From contig JAEEXQ010000011.1 in assembly GCA_016287875.1 (NCBI GenBank), forward strand, positions 1 to 46,970: a stretch of 46,970 nt of DNA, in the 5' to 3' direction. Below, one piece after another: positions 1 to 8,083 of the stretch. Made by a program: the position numbers and the translations under genes. The number at the start of each line of letters is the position of its first letter. Positions within the stretch are counted from its first letter, which is position 1. The notes beneath the pieces were generated by a model that worked only from the letters and a program-made list of their open reading frames with translations, was not told where the DNA came from and made no database searches. Source of the stretch: Bacteroidales bacterium. GTDB lineage: Bacteria; Bacteroidota; Bacteroidia; Bacteroidales; UBA932.

Positions 1-40
1 GGGCGACAGCGAGGCGGGTTGGCGCAAGGGGAGGCGGCAG

Positions 41-152
41 GGCGTGCTGGGTAAAGTGCTGTGGCAGAGGGGTTTATGCAATCAAGGCTGCTCGATTTTG
101 AGCAGCCTTGATTGCATAATATACTGATATTCAGCCGTTTACTCAGCACGCC
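41..152. repeat. REP-like double hairpin, copy 1
   Basis: Two nested inverted repeats are visible. The outer arms, 41-55 and 138-152, match at 14 of 15 positions (GGCGTGCTGGGTAAA on the left). The inner arms, 74-93 and 100-119, are a perfect 20-bp inverted repeat around the 6-base loop GATTTT. Between the right inner and right outer arms is ATATTCAGCCGTTTAC, which resembles segments at 11168-11183 and 11825-11839. The layout and size match the element at 11741-11845, although the inner arms differ in sequence. It is probably a dispersed non-coding repeat. The inner hairpin could also act as a terminator for an unseen gene, but no T-run follows it. Confidence 0.75.
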
Positions 153-239
153 GCCAAGGAGGATGCCCGATCGAGGGCGGGGTGGGCAATGGCGTGATAC
201 ACAAGTAGCGGCGGGGCAAGGCTGCGGAGGAAAGGGCGC

Positions 240-267
240 AAAAAAGGCTTGCCGGGATGGCAAGCCT
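240..267 (-). terminator. Intrinsic terminator of the FKBP operon
   Basis: On the minus strand a perfect 9-bp stem (AGGCTTGCC, 5-base loop, GGCAAGCCT; plus positions 245-253 and 259-267) is followed directly by a run of six T. It lies 36 bases past the FKBP stop codon, which is classic rho-independent geometry. Confidence 0.9.
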
Positions 268-303
268 CGTAAAGGGAACGGTGCGGCGGGAGCCGCGCGC
301 GGA

Positions 304-1107
304 TTACTTCTCTTCCTCTTTCTCTACGTAAGGGGCAACTTTGCAGAGGTCGACGGTGAAGATGAGCAGGGAGTTGGGCTCGATGCCCTGGTTTCCACGC
401 TCGCCGTAACCAAGCTTGGCAGGAACATAAAGTTCGATGGTTCCGCCTTCGCCAACCTGCTGGATACCCTCGGTCCAACCTGCAACTACGCGGTTGAGGG
501 TGAAGCGGATGGAGTCGCGGTCAGGAGTAACCTCGTCGAACACGTTGCCGTCGAGGGTCTTGCCCTGGTAACGTACCCAAACGGTATCCTTGTCGCTGGT
601 AGGCTTCACGCCACCTTCCTTGATGATCTTGTACTGCAGGCCGCTCTCGAGCTCGACGACACCGTCCTTGGTCTTGTTCTTGGCAAGGAACTTCTCCTCA
701 GCTTCCTTGTTGGTGAGAAGCTTGAGGGAACGCCTGTTCTCGAGGAAGTCGCCGAAGAGACGGTTCATCTCCTCGGGGTTGATCTTGAACTGCTTGCCGA
801 ACTCAGGGTCACGCATGTTGCCCTTGGCCTTGATGAAGTCGTTCATACCCTTCTTGATCTGGGCATAGTTGAGCTCACCGAAGTCGTATCCCTTGATGAA
901 GGAACCGAAGTTGATACCCACGAGATAGGATACGGAATCGATCTGCTTCTTAGAAGGCTTGAAATCCTTGGCGGTCTTCACGACCTCTTCTACGGTTTCC
1001 ACGGCTTCTGCGCCGTCTTCTACTTCTGCTGCCTTCTCAGCCTTGGGAGAGCAGGCAACCACTGCAAGTCCTGCTGCGAGGACTGCGAACAAAAAACTCT
1101 TTCTCAT
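304..1107 (-). CDS. FKBP-type peptidyl-prolyl isomerase lipoprotein
   Basis: The protein has 267 residues. The N-terminus is a lipoprotein signal with its lipobox ending at Cys19 (AVVACS), so it should be tethered to an envelope membrane facing the periplasm. An acidic linker (about 23-50) and a helical FkpA/Mip-like dimerisation region (about 50-150) follow. The C-terminal FKBP domain (about 150-258) shows GLQYKII, VRYQGKTLDGNVFD, VVAGWTEGIQQVGEGG, YGERG and IEPNSLLIFTVDL, the usual active-site stretches. Family members isomerise prolyl bonds and act as envelope chaperones. It is the last gene of the minus-strand operon, 27 bases after the ROK kinase, and ends at a strong terminator. The family call is firm; the client proteins are unknown. 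Confidence 0.92.
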   Translation of the reverse strand: MRKSFLFAVLAAGLAVVACSPKAEKAAEVEDGAEAVETVEEVVKTAKDFKPSKKQIDSVSYLVGINFGSFIKGYDFGELNYAQIKKGMNDFIKAKGNMRDPEFGKQFKINPEEMNRLFGDFLENRRSLKLLTNKEAEEKFLAKNKTKDGVVELESGLQYKIIKEGGVKPTSDKDTVWVRYQGKTLDGNVFDEVTPDRDSIRFTLNRVVAGWTEGIQQVGEGGTIELYVPAKLGYGERGNQGIEPNSLLIFTVDLCKVAPYVEKEEEK

Positions 1108-1134
1108 TTTGGTTTATAATATTAAAAGTTGTTT

Positions 1135-2094
1135 CTAAAGTTCCCAGGCAAGGGCGGATGCGCCGAGGATGGCGGCATCGCTTTCCTTCAGCTGGGAGAA
1201 CAGGAGCTTGACCTTGTTCTTCCACAAAGGCAGCACGTTGTCGTTCATCGCCTTGAAAGTGGGGCCGTAGATGAAATCCCTGGCACGGGCCAGACCACCG
1301 AAGAGCACTATGGCCTCGGGGGCGGAGAACTGGATGAAGTCAGCCAGCTTCTCGCCGAGCAGGCGGCCGGTGAATTCGAACACCCTGAGGGCCACGGCAT
1401 CGCCTTCCTTAGCTGCCTCGTAGACATCCTTGGAAGTGATGTTCTGAACCTCGCGGAGGAGCGAAGGCTCATCGCTGAGGTCGAGCCACTCGCGGGCGGT
1501 ACGGGCTACGCCGATGGCGGAGCAATATGCCTCGAGGCAACCGGTACGGCCGCAGCCGCAGAGACGGCCATTGTGACGCACCGCGATGTTGTGGCCGAGC
1601 TCGCCGGCGAAACCGTCGGCACCGTAAACCACCTTCCCGTCGATTACGATGCCGCTTCCGACACCGGTACCGAGGGTGATCATTATAAAGTCCTTCATAC
1701 CCTTGGCGACACCGTAGGTCATCTCTCCCACGGCAGCCGCATTGGCGTCGTTGGTAAGGGATACGGGGATGCCTCCGCAGGCCTCGGAAAGCTTCTGGGC
1801 GAACTTGACTTCACCGTGGGCGGCCCAAGGAAGATTGGGTGCATAGGCTATGCTGCCGGTATAGTAGTTGCCGTTCGGGGCGCCTACGCCTATACCGCGG
1901 ATCTGCCCGTGCTTGCCAGACTGGGCCACCAGCTTGATGACGGCCTCGGCAAGTTCCTTAATGATAACATCTGCGTCCGTGCTGCTGTTTGCAGGCACGA
2001 CGCTCTGGGCGAGAACCTCGCCACGTGCATCGACCACGCCGAGCTTGCTGCTCTGGCCGCCGATGTCAATTCCTACAACGAAATCTTTACTCAT
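1135..2094 (-). CDS. ROK-family sugar kinase, probable glucokinase
   Basis: This 319-residue protein is a full-length ROK kinase. It shows the N-terminal phosphate motif GIDIGGQSSKLGVVD (8-22), the LTNDANAAAVGE segment with the likely catalytic Asp116, the GELGH motif (164-168), and the ROK zinc site (His168, CGCGRTGCLE with Cys179, Cys181 and Cys186). It would phosphorylate glucose, or a related hexose, with ATP in the cytoplasm. It begins 4 bases after the stop of a FucP-type permease, so uptake and phosphorylation are coupled. Glucose released by the phosphorylases of the distant utilisation locus would need such a kinase; that link is inference. N-acetylglucosamine, mannose or fructose kinase activity cannot be excluded from sequence alone. 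Confidence 0.9.
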   Translation of the reverse strand: MSKDFVVGIDIGGQSSKLGVVDARGEVLAQSVVPANSSTDADVIIKELAEAVIKLVAQSGKHGQIRGIGVGAPNGNYYTGSIAYAPNLPWAAHGEVKFAQKLSEACGGIPVSLTNDANAAAVGEMTYGVAKGMKDFIMITLGTGVGSGIVIDGKVVYGADGFAGELGHNIAVRHNGRLCGCGRTGCLEAYCSAIGVARTAREWLDLSDEPSLLREVQNITSKDVYEAAKEGDAVALRVFEFTGRLLGEKLADFIQFSAPEAIVLFGGLARARDFIYGPTFKAMNDNVLPLWKNKVKLLFSQLKESDAAILGASALAWEL

Positions 2095-2098
2095 ATCG

Positions 2099-3382
2099 TT
2101 AGTCTACCTTGATATCTTTGTTGACATTCTTGCATCCTGCCACGGCATAGTAGAGCAGGAAGACCAGCATCGCGATCACGAGCCAGTAGCTGTTCATATA
2201 ACCTGCCACCTTGGCGATCCAGTTCTGGATGAAAGGCATGATACCGCCACCCACGACCAGCATCATGAAGATACCGGAAGCAGCTTCGGTGTACTTGCCG
2301 AGGCCCTCGACTGCGAGGTTGAAGATAGCGCCCCACATAACGGAGGTGCAGAGACCGCAGAGCACGAGGAAGAGGCAGCTCAGAGGAACCTGGAACATAG
2401 CGAAACCGTCGGCGGCGCTATAGCCGGGCATATTGACGGTAACGGTCTTGGGGATGAGGATGGCGACCAGCACCAGCACGATGGCGACGGCGCTGACCAT
2501 TATCATCTGGGCGCGGGTGCTGACCTTGCCGGAGATAACCGTGCTGCTGAGACGGCCGACCATCATAAGGAGCCAGTAAACAGCGGCCACGGCACCGCCG
2601 ATGGCAGCTCCGTTGACGAGGATACCGGCGCCCTTCTCGGTGGCGTCGGAGAGATAGAATATGATCTGGGCGGGGATACCGACCTCGATACCTACATAGA
2701 AGAAGATGGCGACGGCGCCGAGCACGAAGTGGCGGAAGTTCCAGGCGCTGTGCTCATAGACCGCAGTATTGCGCTCCTGGGCGGGCTCAGGAATCTTTAC
2801 GAAGGAGATGATGGCGAAGGCTGCTGCGAACACGCCCATTGCGATGAAGAGCAGAGGGGTGACATCGGCCATCGAAGTGCTGGCGGAAACGGTGCCAATG
2901 AGAGCGCCGACCAGCAGAGGAGTGAGGGTTCCGGTGAGGGAGTTCAGGGTACCGCCGATCTGGATGTACTGGTTACCCTTGTTGCCGCCACCGCCGAGGA
3001 TGTTGAGCATAGGGTTCACAACGGTGTTGAGCATGCAGACGCAGAAGCCGCACACGAATGCACCGAGCAGATACACGAAGATAGCTGCGCCGCCCAGGAA
3101 TCCGAAGCTGGACAGATACTGGATGCAGATTCCGATGAAACCTACCGCGAGTGCGGCGAGGGTGGTCTTCTTGTAACCGTATTTGATGAGCATCTTGCCT
3201 GCAGGGATACCCATGAAGAGGTATGCTGCGAAGTTCATCAGGTTACCGGCCATCTTGGACCACTCATAGTTGTTGCCCCAGATCTGGCCGAAAGGTGCCG
3301 CCATGTTAGTAACGAAAGAAATCATCGCGAAGATGAAACACATCGTGATGATGGCGACCATGTTTTTGTTTTTGTTTGCCAT
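2099..3382 (-). CDS. FucP-like MFS sugar permease
   Basis: The product has 427 residues and about 12 hydrophobic segments, starting at MANKNKNMVAIITMCFIFAM. The order of segments, the KYGYKKTT loop after helix 2 and the absence of a long central loop fit the FucP/GluP branch of the major facilitator superfamily, which brings in fucose, glucose or galactose with protons. It sits in the inner membrane. Its stop lies 4 bases before the ROK kinase start, and it follows the truncated AMP-binding gene by 14 bases. The partner kinase points to glucose or another unphosphorylated hexose as substrate. The exact sugar is not readable from sequence. Confidence 0.85.
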   Translation of the reverse strand: MANKNKNMVAIITMCFIFAMISFVTNMAAPFGQIWGNNYEWSKMAGNLMNFAAYLFMGIPAGKMLIKYGYKKTTLAALAVGFIGICIQYLSSFGFLGGAAIFVYLLGAFVCGFCVCMLNTVVNPMLNILGGGGNKGNQYIQIGGTLNSLTGTLTPLLVGALIGTVSASTSMADVTPLLFIAMGVFAAAFAIISFVKIPEPAQERNTAVYEHSAWNFRHFVLGAVAIFFYVGIEVGIPAQIIFYLSDATEKGAGILVNGAAIGGAVAAVYWLLMMVGRLSSTVISGKVSTRAQMIMVSAVAIVLVLVAILIPKTVTVNMPGYSAADGFAMFQVPLSCLFLVLCGLCTSVMWGAIFNLAVEGLGKYTEAASGIFMMLVVGGGIMPFIQNWIAKVAGYMNSYWLVIAMLVFLLYYAVAGCKNVNKDIKVD

Positions 3383-3396
3383 ATTGATTCTTGGTT

Positions 3397-4368
3397 TTAG
3401 ATAGTTTCTCTGTTTTGTACCACGGGCAGGCCGATGGCGCTGTACCAGCGGAGGATATCCTCGTCCGGCAGGGCTCCGCCGCCCACTATGAATTCCATCC
3501 GGCCCCCGAAAACTTTCTCACGCACAGGCTTGAAAAGCTTGCAATCCAGAAGCCTTACCACGTGAGGACGGTCCTTGGCGTGACGCACGGCCCAGTCGAA
3601 AAGCCTCTGGGTCCTGGGACCCTTGGCACGGACGGAATCCTCGACTCCGTTCTTGAAATCCCGGATGACGTCCGGCGCGGTCAGGAGTATATGGGGACGG
3701 ACGGCTCCGATTACATCGGAAAGATCCTCCCCTGCCGGCATGGTTGCCACGCTCCCGCCGTTTTTCATCATAGTGCATAAGCCGGCGAGCTGTTCGGAAC
3801 TCCGCCCCTGGGGAAGAGCCATCAGCAGGACGGAACCCTCGCGCACGGCCACATCCGAAGGCTTGCAGGCAAGGGCGGGCTCGGCCTCCCCCGCAGAAGC
3901 GATGCGCTCCTCGAGCTTGGCGGCCTTATCTTTAAGGAACTTCAGGCCCATCTCGCGGAGCTCCCCGATGAATACCTCCCCTTTGCGGAGGGGCAGATCA
4001 TCGAGCACTATCACTTTCTTTACGGAAGGAAGGGTGTCCAGCTCTTCGCGGAGGGCGGGCAGGGCTGCGGCGGAAGCGACCACGAATTTGGAAGACTGCA
4101 GGCTCGACTGCACGCCGCCGGCATACAGTATGCCCAGCTCGGCAATCACCCACAGCTTGCGCCCCTCGGAAAGCAGGGCGACTTTATCCCCTTTACGCAG
4201 ACCCATGGCCATAAAACCGGCCGCAAGGATGCGGCTTTCATCCCTGGTCTTCTTGAAAGAGGTTTCGGTCCAGACACCTCCGGATTTCTCGCGGAGGAAG
4301 GTCTTGCCGGAATACTTCGCCGTATATTTCTCGACGAAATCTATTATCGTGGATCTTCCGTCTGCCAT
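3397..4368 (-). CDS. Acyl-CoA-synthetase-like protein lacking catalytic motifs
   Basis: The 323-residue product resembles the N-terminal part of long-chain acyl-CoA synthetases: FVEKYTAKYSGKTFLREK, GLRKGDKVALLSEGRKLWV, AELGILYAGG, VRPHILLTAPDVI, RLFDWAVRHAKDRP and FGGRMEFIVGGGALP. Family members run to about 550-600 residues. Two parts are missing. The ATP-binding TSGTTGxPKG loop is absent, with SDVAVREGSVLLMALP in its place. The protein also stops at VVQNRETI, where the GYGxTE motif and the whole C-terminal domain should follow. It is therefore unlikely to activate fatty acids. Yet the frame is intact and starts 1 base after the upstream kinase stop, so it is either a recent remnant carried in an operon or a protein with a non-catalytic role. 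A pseudogene is the main alternative. Confidence 0.7.
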   Translation of the reverse strand: MADGRSTIIDFVEKYTAKYSGKTFLREKSGGVWTETSFKKTRDESRILAAGFMAMGLRKGDKVALLSEGRKLWVIAELGILYAGGVQSSLQSSKFVVASAAALPALREELDTLPSVKKVIVLDDLPLRKGEVFIGELREMGLKFLKDKAAKLEERIASAGEAEPALACKPSDVAVREGSVLLMALPQGRSSEQLAGLCTMMKNGGSVATMPAGEDLSDVIGAVRPHILLTAPDVIRDFKNGVEDSVRAKGPRTQRLFDWAVRHAKDRPHVVRLLDCKLFKPVREKVFGGRMEFIVGGGALPDEDILRWYSAIGLPVVQNRETI

Positions 4369-4369
4369 A

Positions 4370-4999
4370 TTACTCAGCCTTGGGCGCCGAGAAGAGACCG
4401 AACATCTGCGCGTCTATCATATCGGTCACCTTCTCGAAATCTTCGGGCCTGTTGCCGAACTTGATGTTGTCGGCATCTATCACCAGAAGATTCCCCTTGT
4501 AGTCGGCTATCCAGTTTTCGTATTTTTCGTTAAGACCCGTAAGGTAGTCGATGCGTATGCTGCGCTCGTACTCGCGGCCGCGCTTCTGTATCTGGGCGAT
4601 AAGGTTGGGAATGCTGCTCTTGAGGTAGATCAGCAGGTCCGGATACCCCACCAGACTCATCATAAGGTCGAACAGGTCGGAATAATTCTCGAAGTCGCGG
4701 GAGCTCATCAGGCCCATATCGTGGAGGTTGGGCGCGAAGATGCGCGCATCCTCATAGATGGTACGGTCCTGGATTATGACGTCGTCGGTCTTTGAAATAT
4801 CCACCACATCCTTGAAACGCTTGTTCAGGAAGTAGATCTGCAGATTGAACGACCAGCGGGCCATATCCTCGTAGAAGTCGGAAAGGTAGGGGTTGAAGTC
4901 CACCGATTCGAACTTGGGGATCCAGCCGTAGTGGGCAGCAAGCATCTTGGTAAGAGTGGTCTTGCCGCTTCCGATATTACCTGCGATAGCTATATGCAT
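4370..4999 (-). CDS. Deoxynucleoside kinase, paralogue 2
   Basis: The 209-residue protein belongs to the deoxyadenosine/deoxyguanosine kinase family, which phosphorylates salvaged deoxynucleosides in the cytoplasm. It shows the P-loop GNIGSGKTT (7-15), the RWSFNLQIYFL segment that lines the substrate pocket, the DRT motif (78-80) and the lid-type QKRGREYE segment. It follows a close paralogue by 19 bases in the same orientation. The two differ in the DRT neighbourhood (IYEDARIFAPN here, ISEGVYIFVANN in the other), which suggests different base preference. Which one prefers dA, dG or pyrimidines cannot be decided here. Confidence 0.9.
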   Translation of the reverse strand: MHIAIAGNIGSGKTTLTKMLAAHYGWIPKFESVDFNPYLSDFYEDMARWSFNLQIYFLNKRFKDVVDISKTDDVIIQDRTIYEDARIFAPNLHDMGLMSSRDFENYSDLFDLMMSLVGYPDLLIYLKSSIPNLIAQIQKRGREYERSIRIDYLTGLNEKYENWIADYKGNLLVIDADNIKFGNRPEDFEKVTDMIDAQMFGLFSAPKAE

Positions 5000-5018
5000 A
5001 CTCTTAGTGTTTTATGTT

Positions 5019-5630
5019 TCAAAAAAGACCGAAGAGCTGGGCGTCGATACGGTCGGTAATCGCCGCGAAATCCTCGGGATTGTTCTTAAAGTCGATGTTG
5101 TCGGTCTCCACCACGAGCAGGGGCCCGGTGTATTTGGAGATCCATTCCTCATAGTGGCGGTTCAGGCCGGCGAGATACTCTATGCTTATGCTCTGTTCGT
5201 ACTCGCGTCCGCGCTTCTGGATGTTGGCCACCAGATGCTCGATGCCGGACTTGAGGTAGATGAGCAGGTCCGGCTGACGCACAGTGCTCATCATCAGTTC
5301 GAAAAGCTGCATATAGGTATTGTAGTCCCTCTCGGAAAGGTTGCCCATCTCGTAGTTGTTGGCCACGAAGATGTACACGCCTTCGGAAATCGTGCGGTCC
5401 TGGATGATGACCTCGGAAGACTTGGCGATCTCGAGGACATCCTTGAAGCGCTGGGCCAGGAAATAGGTCTCGAGATTGTACGACCAGCGGGGGATGTCTT
5501 TGTAGTAGTCCTCCAGGTAGGGATTGTACGTGACCGACTCGAATTGCGGCTTCCAGCCGTAATGCTCAGCCAGCATCCTGGTGAGGGTGGTCTTGCCGCT
5601 TCCGATATTTCCTGCTACGCCTATATGCAT
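5019..5630 (-). CDS. Deoxynucleoside kinase, paralogue 1
   Basis: The 203-residue protein is the first gene of the minus-strand operon and a close homologue of the gene after it. It has the same P-loop GNIGSGKTT (7-15), RWSYNLETYFL, QDRT and QKRGREYE motifs, and the same C-terminal IDAQLFGLF ending. It belongs to the bacterial dAK/dGK family for deoxynucleoside salvage. Tandem pairs of this kind are consistent with two kinases of complementary specificity, as known for heterodimeric deoxynucleoside kinases in lactobacilli; whether these two associate is inference. A TAnnTTTG box 27-34 bases upstream probably drives the operon. Confidence 0.9.
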   Translation of the reverse strand: MHIGVAGNIGSGKTTLTRMLAEHYGWKPQFESVTYNPYLEDYYKDIPRWSYNLETYFLAQRFKDVLEIAKSSEVIIQDRTISEGVYIFVANNYEMGNLSERDYNTYMQLFELMMSTVRQPDLLIYLKSGIEHLVANIQKRGREYEQSISIEYLAGLNRHYEEWISKYTGPLLVVETDNIDFKNNPEDFAAITDRIDAQLFGLF

Positions 5631-5656
5631 TCAGTACACAATTTGGTCTTAACTTA

Positions 5657-5684
5657 CAAAAATAACATTTTATTCTTAAATTTG
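5657..5684. promoter_or_regulatory. Divergent promoter pair
   Basis: The AT-rich 78-base gap between the kinase operon and the MBL gene holds two Bacteroidetes -7 boxes. TATTTTTG reads on the minus strand at 5664-5657, with a TTTA about 20 bases upstream in place of the -33 TTTG. TAAATTTG reads on the plus strand at 5677-5684, 24 bases before the MBL start, with no clear -33 element. Confidence 0.45.
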
Positions 5685-5708
5685 TAAAGAGTTTTTAGCT
5701 TGACCCAT

Positions 5709-6269
5709 ATGAAAATCCGCCGCTTTGTCTGCAATGCCTTTCAGGAGAATGCCTACGTGGTGTCCGATGGTGCTGAGTGCATTATCATAGACCCTGGTTT
5801 CACCGACTCCGAAATCGGCGGATTGTTCGGTTACCTTGCTTCCGAAGGCCTTAGGCCCTCCGCAGTACTTCTCACCCACCGCCATCAGGACCATACCCTC
5901 GGCCTGGACACATTTTTAGCTAAATATGACGTACCTGTCCTTCCCGCAGCAGCAGGGACAGGCCTGGCCGGCCGGTTCCAGATAATAAAGACTCCTGGCC
6001 ACACTCCGGACAGCGTATGCTTCTATAACGCGGAAGAACACATAATGTTCACCGGCGACACACTCTTCGCCGGCACCATCGGGCGCACCGACCTCCCCGG
6101 GGGCGACTATGACTCCGAAATACGCTCGATTATGGAAAAACTGATATTCCTTCCGGGAGAAACCGTCATCTACCCCGGCCACGGCCCCGAAAGCACCATC
6201 GCCCGCGAAAGGGTGCAGAACCCCTTCCTGGAGCCTTTCAACGAAAGGGAAGAGCTAGATCTCGACTGA
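5709..6269 (+). CDS. MBL-fold hydrolase, glyoxalase II-like
   Basis: The ATG at 5709 gives 186 residues, matching compact single-domain glyoxalase II-like proteins (YcbL type). A TTG three codons upstream is possible but less likely. The metal-binding set is complete: THRHQDH (56-62), GHTPDS with His98, FTGDTLFAGTIGRTDLPGG with Asp117, and YPGHGPEST with His158. Two metal ions should be bound. Members hydrolyse thioesters such as S-lactoylglutathione or related substrates in the cytoplasm. The real substrate here is unknown, since Bacteroidales generally lack glutathione. Its 3' end overlaps the convergent murQ by 15 bases. Confidence 0.88.
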   Translation: MKIRRFVCNAFQENAYVVSDGAECIIIDPGFTDSEIGGLFGYLASEGLRPSAVLLTHRHQDHTLGLDTFLAKYDVPVLPAAAGTGLAGRFQIIKTPGHTPDSVCFYNAEEHIMFTGDTLFAGTIGRTDLPGGDYDSEIRSIMEKLIFLPGETVIYPGHGPESTIARERVQNPFLEPFNEREELDLD

Positions 6270-7058
6270 TTCCACCGCCGCACGCACGCTGCCATACTCC
6301 AGCAGCAGGGCCCGGGCCTTGTCGTAATCTGTCAGGCCCGTCTCCTCCATTATCATCCTGGTTCCGCGGTCCACAAGCTTCTTGTTGGTCAGCTGCATAT
6401 CCACCATATGACTCCCCTTCACGTGCCCTAGGCGTATCATTACCGAGGTGGATATCATATTGAGTATCAGCTTGGTGGCGGTGCCGGCCTTCATACGGGT
6501 GCTGCCGGTCACGAACTCGGGGCCCACCACCGCGACTATCGGGCACTCGGCCTCGGCCGCCACGGGAGCATCTTCATTGCAGGTGATGCAGGCCGTCAGC
6601 ATTCCCATCGCGCGGGCATTGCGTATGGCCTCCAGCACATAGGGGGCTGCGCCCGAGGCGGATATCCCCACTATGCTGTCTTCCACCACAGGATTGAATC
6701 CCAGGACATCCTTCCATCCCTGCAGGGGGTCATCCTCCGCACCCTCGACAGCCCTGCGAATGGCCCGGTCGCCGCCGGCGATCAAGCCGATGAAGGCGCC
6801 GTCCACCCCGTAGGTGGGCAGTATCTCGGAAGCGTCGGTGATGCCCAGGCGGCCGCTGGTGCCCGCTCCTATGTAGAAGACTCGCCCGCCGCGCCGCATC
6901 CTTTCCACCACTCCGTCCACGAAGCGGGATATCTGGGGGATGCATCCCCCCACCACCTCGGGAACCTTGCGGTCCTCGGCGTTCATCCCCTCCAGCAATT
7001 CCTCGGTAGTCATGCTGTCGAGGGAGGAATACAGGGAATTCTGTTCGGTCTGCTTCAT
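6255..7058 (-). CDS. murQ: N-acetylmuramic acid 6-phosphate etherase
   Basis: The 267-residue protein carries the SIS-domain signature of MurQ: FYIGAGTSGRLGITDASEIL (61-80, with Glu78 aligning with the catalytic Glu of the E. coli enzyme), FIGLIAGGDRAIRRAVEGAEDD, GISASGAAPYVLEA, TGSTRMKAGTATKLILNMIST and SHMVDMQLTNKKLVDRG. MurQ removes the lactyl ether from MurNAc-6-phosphate to give GlcNAc-6-phosphate and D-lactate in cell-wall recycling. The protein is slightly shorter than the E. coli one (about 300) but retains the C-terminal helical part. It starts 3 bases after the kinase-like gene and is the last gene of the uvrA set. Confidence 0.95.
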   Translation of the reverse strand: MKQTEQNSLYSSLDSMTTEELLEGMNAEDRKVPEVVGGCIPQISRFVDGVVERMRRGGRVFYIGAGTSGRLGITDASEILPTYGVDGAFIGLIAGGDRAIRRAVEGAEDDPLQGWKDVLGFNPVVEDSIVGISASGAAPYVLEAIRNARAMGMLTACITCNEDAPVAAEAECPIVAVVGPEFVTGSTRMKAGTATKLILNMISTSVMIRLGHVKGSHMVDMQLTNKKLVDRGTRMIMEETGLTDYDKARALLLEYGSVRAAVESVEI

Positions 7059-7061
7059 TTC

Positions 7062-8069
7062 CTAGAGGGTTTGTCCGCCTATGAACTCGCGCATGATGGA
7101 GGTCGGAGGGATGGCGGCTATCTCCGCGGGCTTGAGGGCCGTGACGGGCTCTATGAACTTGAGCAGGGCCTGGGCCTTCGCGTGTGCGGGAGATGCCTCC
7201 GTAACCCCGTACAGGAGGGGCTCGGCGTAGTATTTCAGCAGCGGCAGGTCATACAGGGTGGAGGAATTGAACACCACGTGGGCATTCTCTTCATAGGGGA
7301 AGATATTGCGCCTCTCTCCCCTGCGCACGCTGGGCCAGCGGAGTATGTTCTCTTCGGGGCTGATGCCGCGCACTCGATTGTCCCGGACTATGCGGCGGAG
7401 CAGCCTCTTGTCGGTAGTGGAGCCGTGCTCCTTGGTCCCTCCGGGAAGGGCGGAGAGGGCGGAGATATAGATATTGTAGATACGCTCCCTGTCCACGTTC
7501 GGGGTGAGATTGGGATTGAGGGCGTGGATACCCTCCATAAAGAGTATGTCGTTATCTTCCAGCTTCATACGGCGGGTTTCGTCGAAGATGGTCTTGCCGT
7601 TCTTGAAGTCGAATTTGGGGATTATCACTTCCTTGCCGGCCAGGAGGTCGTTCAGATTCTCGTTGAGCAGTTCCACGTTCATCGCTTCAAGGGCTTCGAA
7701 GTCATATTCCCCCTTTGCGTCGCGGGGAGTGTGCTCGCGGTCCACGAAGTAATTGTCAAGCTCTATCACCTTGGGATTGAGCCCGAGCACCTGGCACTGC
7801 TGCGCGATGCGCAGGGAGCTGCTGGTCTTGCCACTTGAAGACGGCCCGGACATCATCACGATCTTGGTCTTCTTCTTGTGCCAGAATATCTGGTTGGCTA
7901 TCTCGGCGTACTTGCGCTCCTGCCTGGCCTCGCACAGGTTGATGAGCCTGATGGCCTGGCCGTCAGCCAGCACGGCGTTAAGTTTCTCGATAGTGTCTAT
8001 TCCCACTGCAGAGCACCAGTCCGCATATTCGCGGCGGGCCGCATCAATCTTTTTGCTCTTGGTCTTCAT
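7062..8069 (-). CDS. Uridine-kinase-like nucleoside kinase, short form
   Basis: The ATG at 8069 gives 335 residues; a TTG at 8087 would add six. The P-loop GPSSSGKTSSS (75-85) and the VIELDNYFVDREHTPRD, YDFEALEAMN, IIPKFDFKNG and LFMEGIHALNP segments are those of the uridine kinase/phosphoribulokinase fold. Many Bacteroidetes relatives are about 550 residues, with TGS and threonyl-tRNA-synthetase-like domains in front. Here only a stub of that part remains (about 20-62, GIDTIEKLNAVLADGQAIRL). The kinase domain looks complete. Phosphorylation of a nucleoside in the cytoplasm is likely, with the substrate unproven. The gene lies 14 bases after uvrA and 3 before murQ. Confidence 0.82.
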   Translation of the reverse strand: MKTKSKKIDAARREYADWCSAVGIDTIEKLNAVLADGQAIRLINLCEARQERKYAEIANQIFWHKKKTKIVMMSGPSSSGKTSSSLRIAQQCQVLGLNPKVIELDNYFVDREHTPRDAKGEYDFEALEAMNVELLNENLNDLLAGKEVIIPKFDFKNGKTIFDETRRMKLEDNDILFMEGIHALNPNLTPNVDRERIYNIYISALSALPGGTKEHGSTTDKRLLRRIVRDNRVRGISPEENILRWPSVRRGERRNIFPYEENAHVVFNSSTLYDLPLLKYYAEPLLYGVTEASPAHAKAQALLKFIEPVTALKPAEIAAIPPTSIMREFIGGQTL

Positions 8070-8083
8070 ATATGTTCGTTCGT

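Larger units (their letters stand above)
1..303. other. Gene-free left edge
   Basis: No convincing coding sequence lies here. An open frame that starts at 112 and runs rightward is antisense to the FKBP gene and resembles no protein. The stretch holds a double inverted repeat (41-152) and the FKBP operon terminator (240-267). Bases 163-189 look like a decayed copy of the ATGCCCGA-type palindrome found intact at 12910 and 16124, but the second arm is not preserved. Nothing further is recognised at 1-40 or 190-239. Confidence 0.6.

Noticed and set aside
74..119. Intrinsic terminator reading
   Set aside because: The hairpin is perfect but lacks a T-run on either strand, and no gene ends beside it in the window. 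The nested outer arms fit a dispersed repeat better.
163..189. Further copy of the ATGCCCGA palindrome
   Set aside because: Only the left arm is intact. The right side is GC-rich but does not pair, so it can be called at most a decayed copy.
112..1119. A 335-codon open frame on the plus strand
   Set aside because: It is antisense to the well-supported FKBP gene and shows no protein family features. Such shadows are common in GC-rich DNA.
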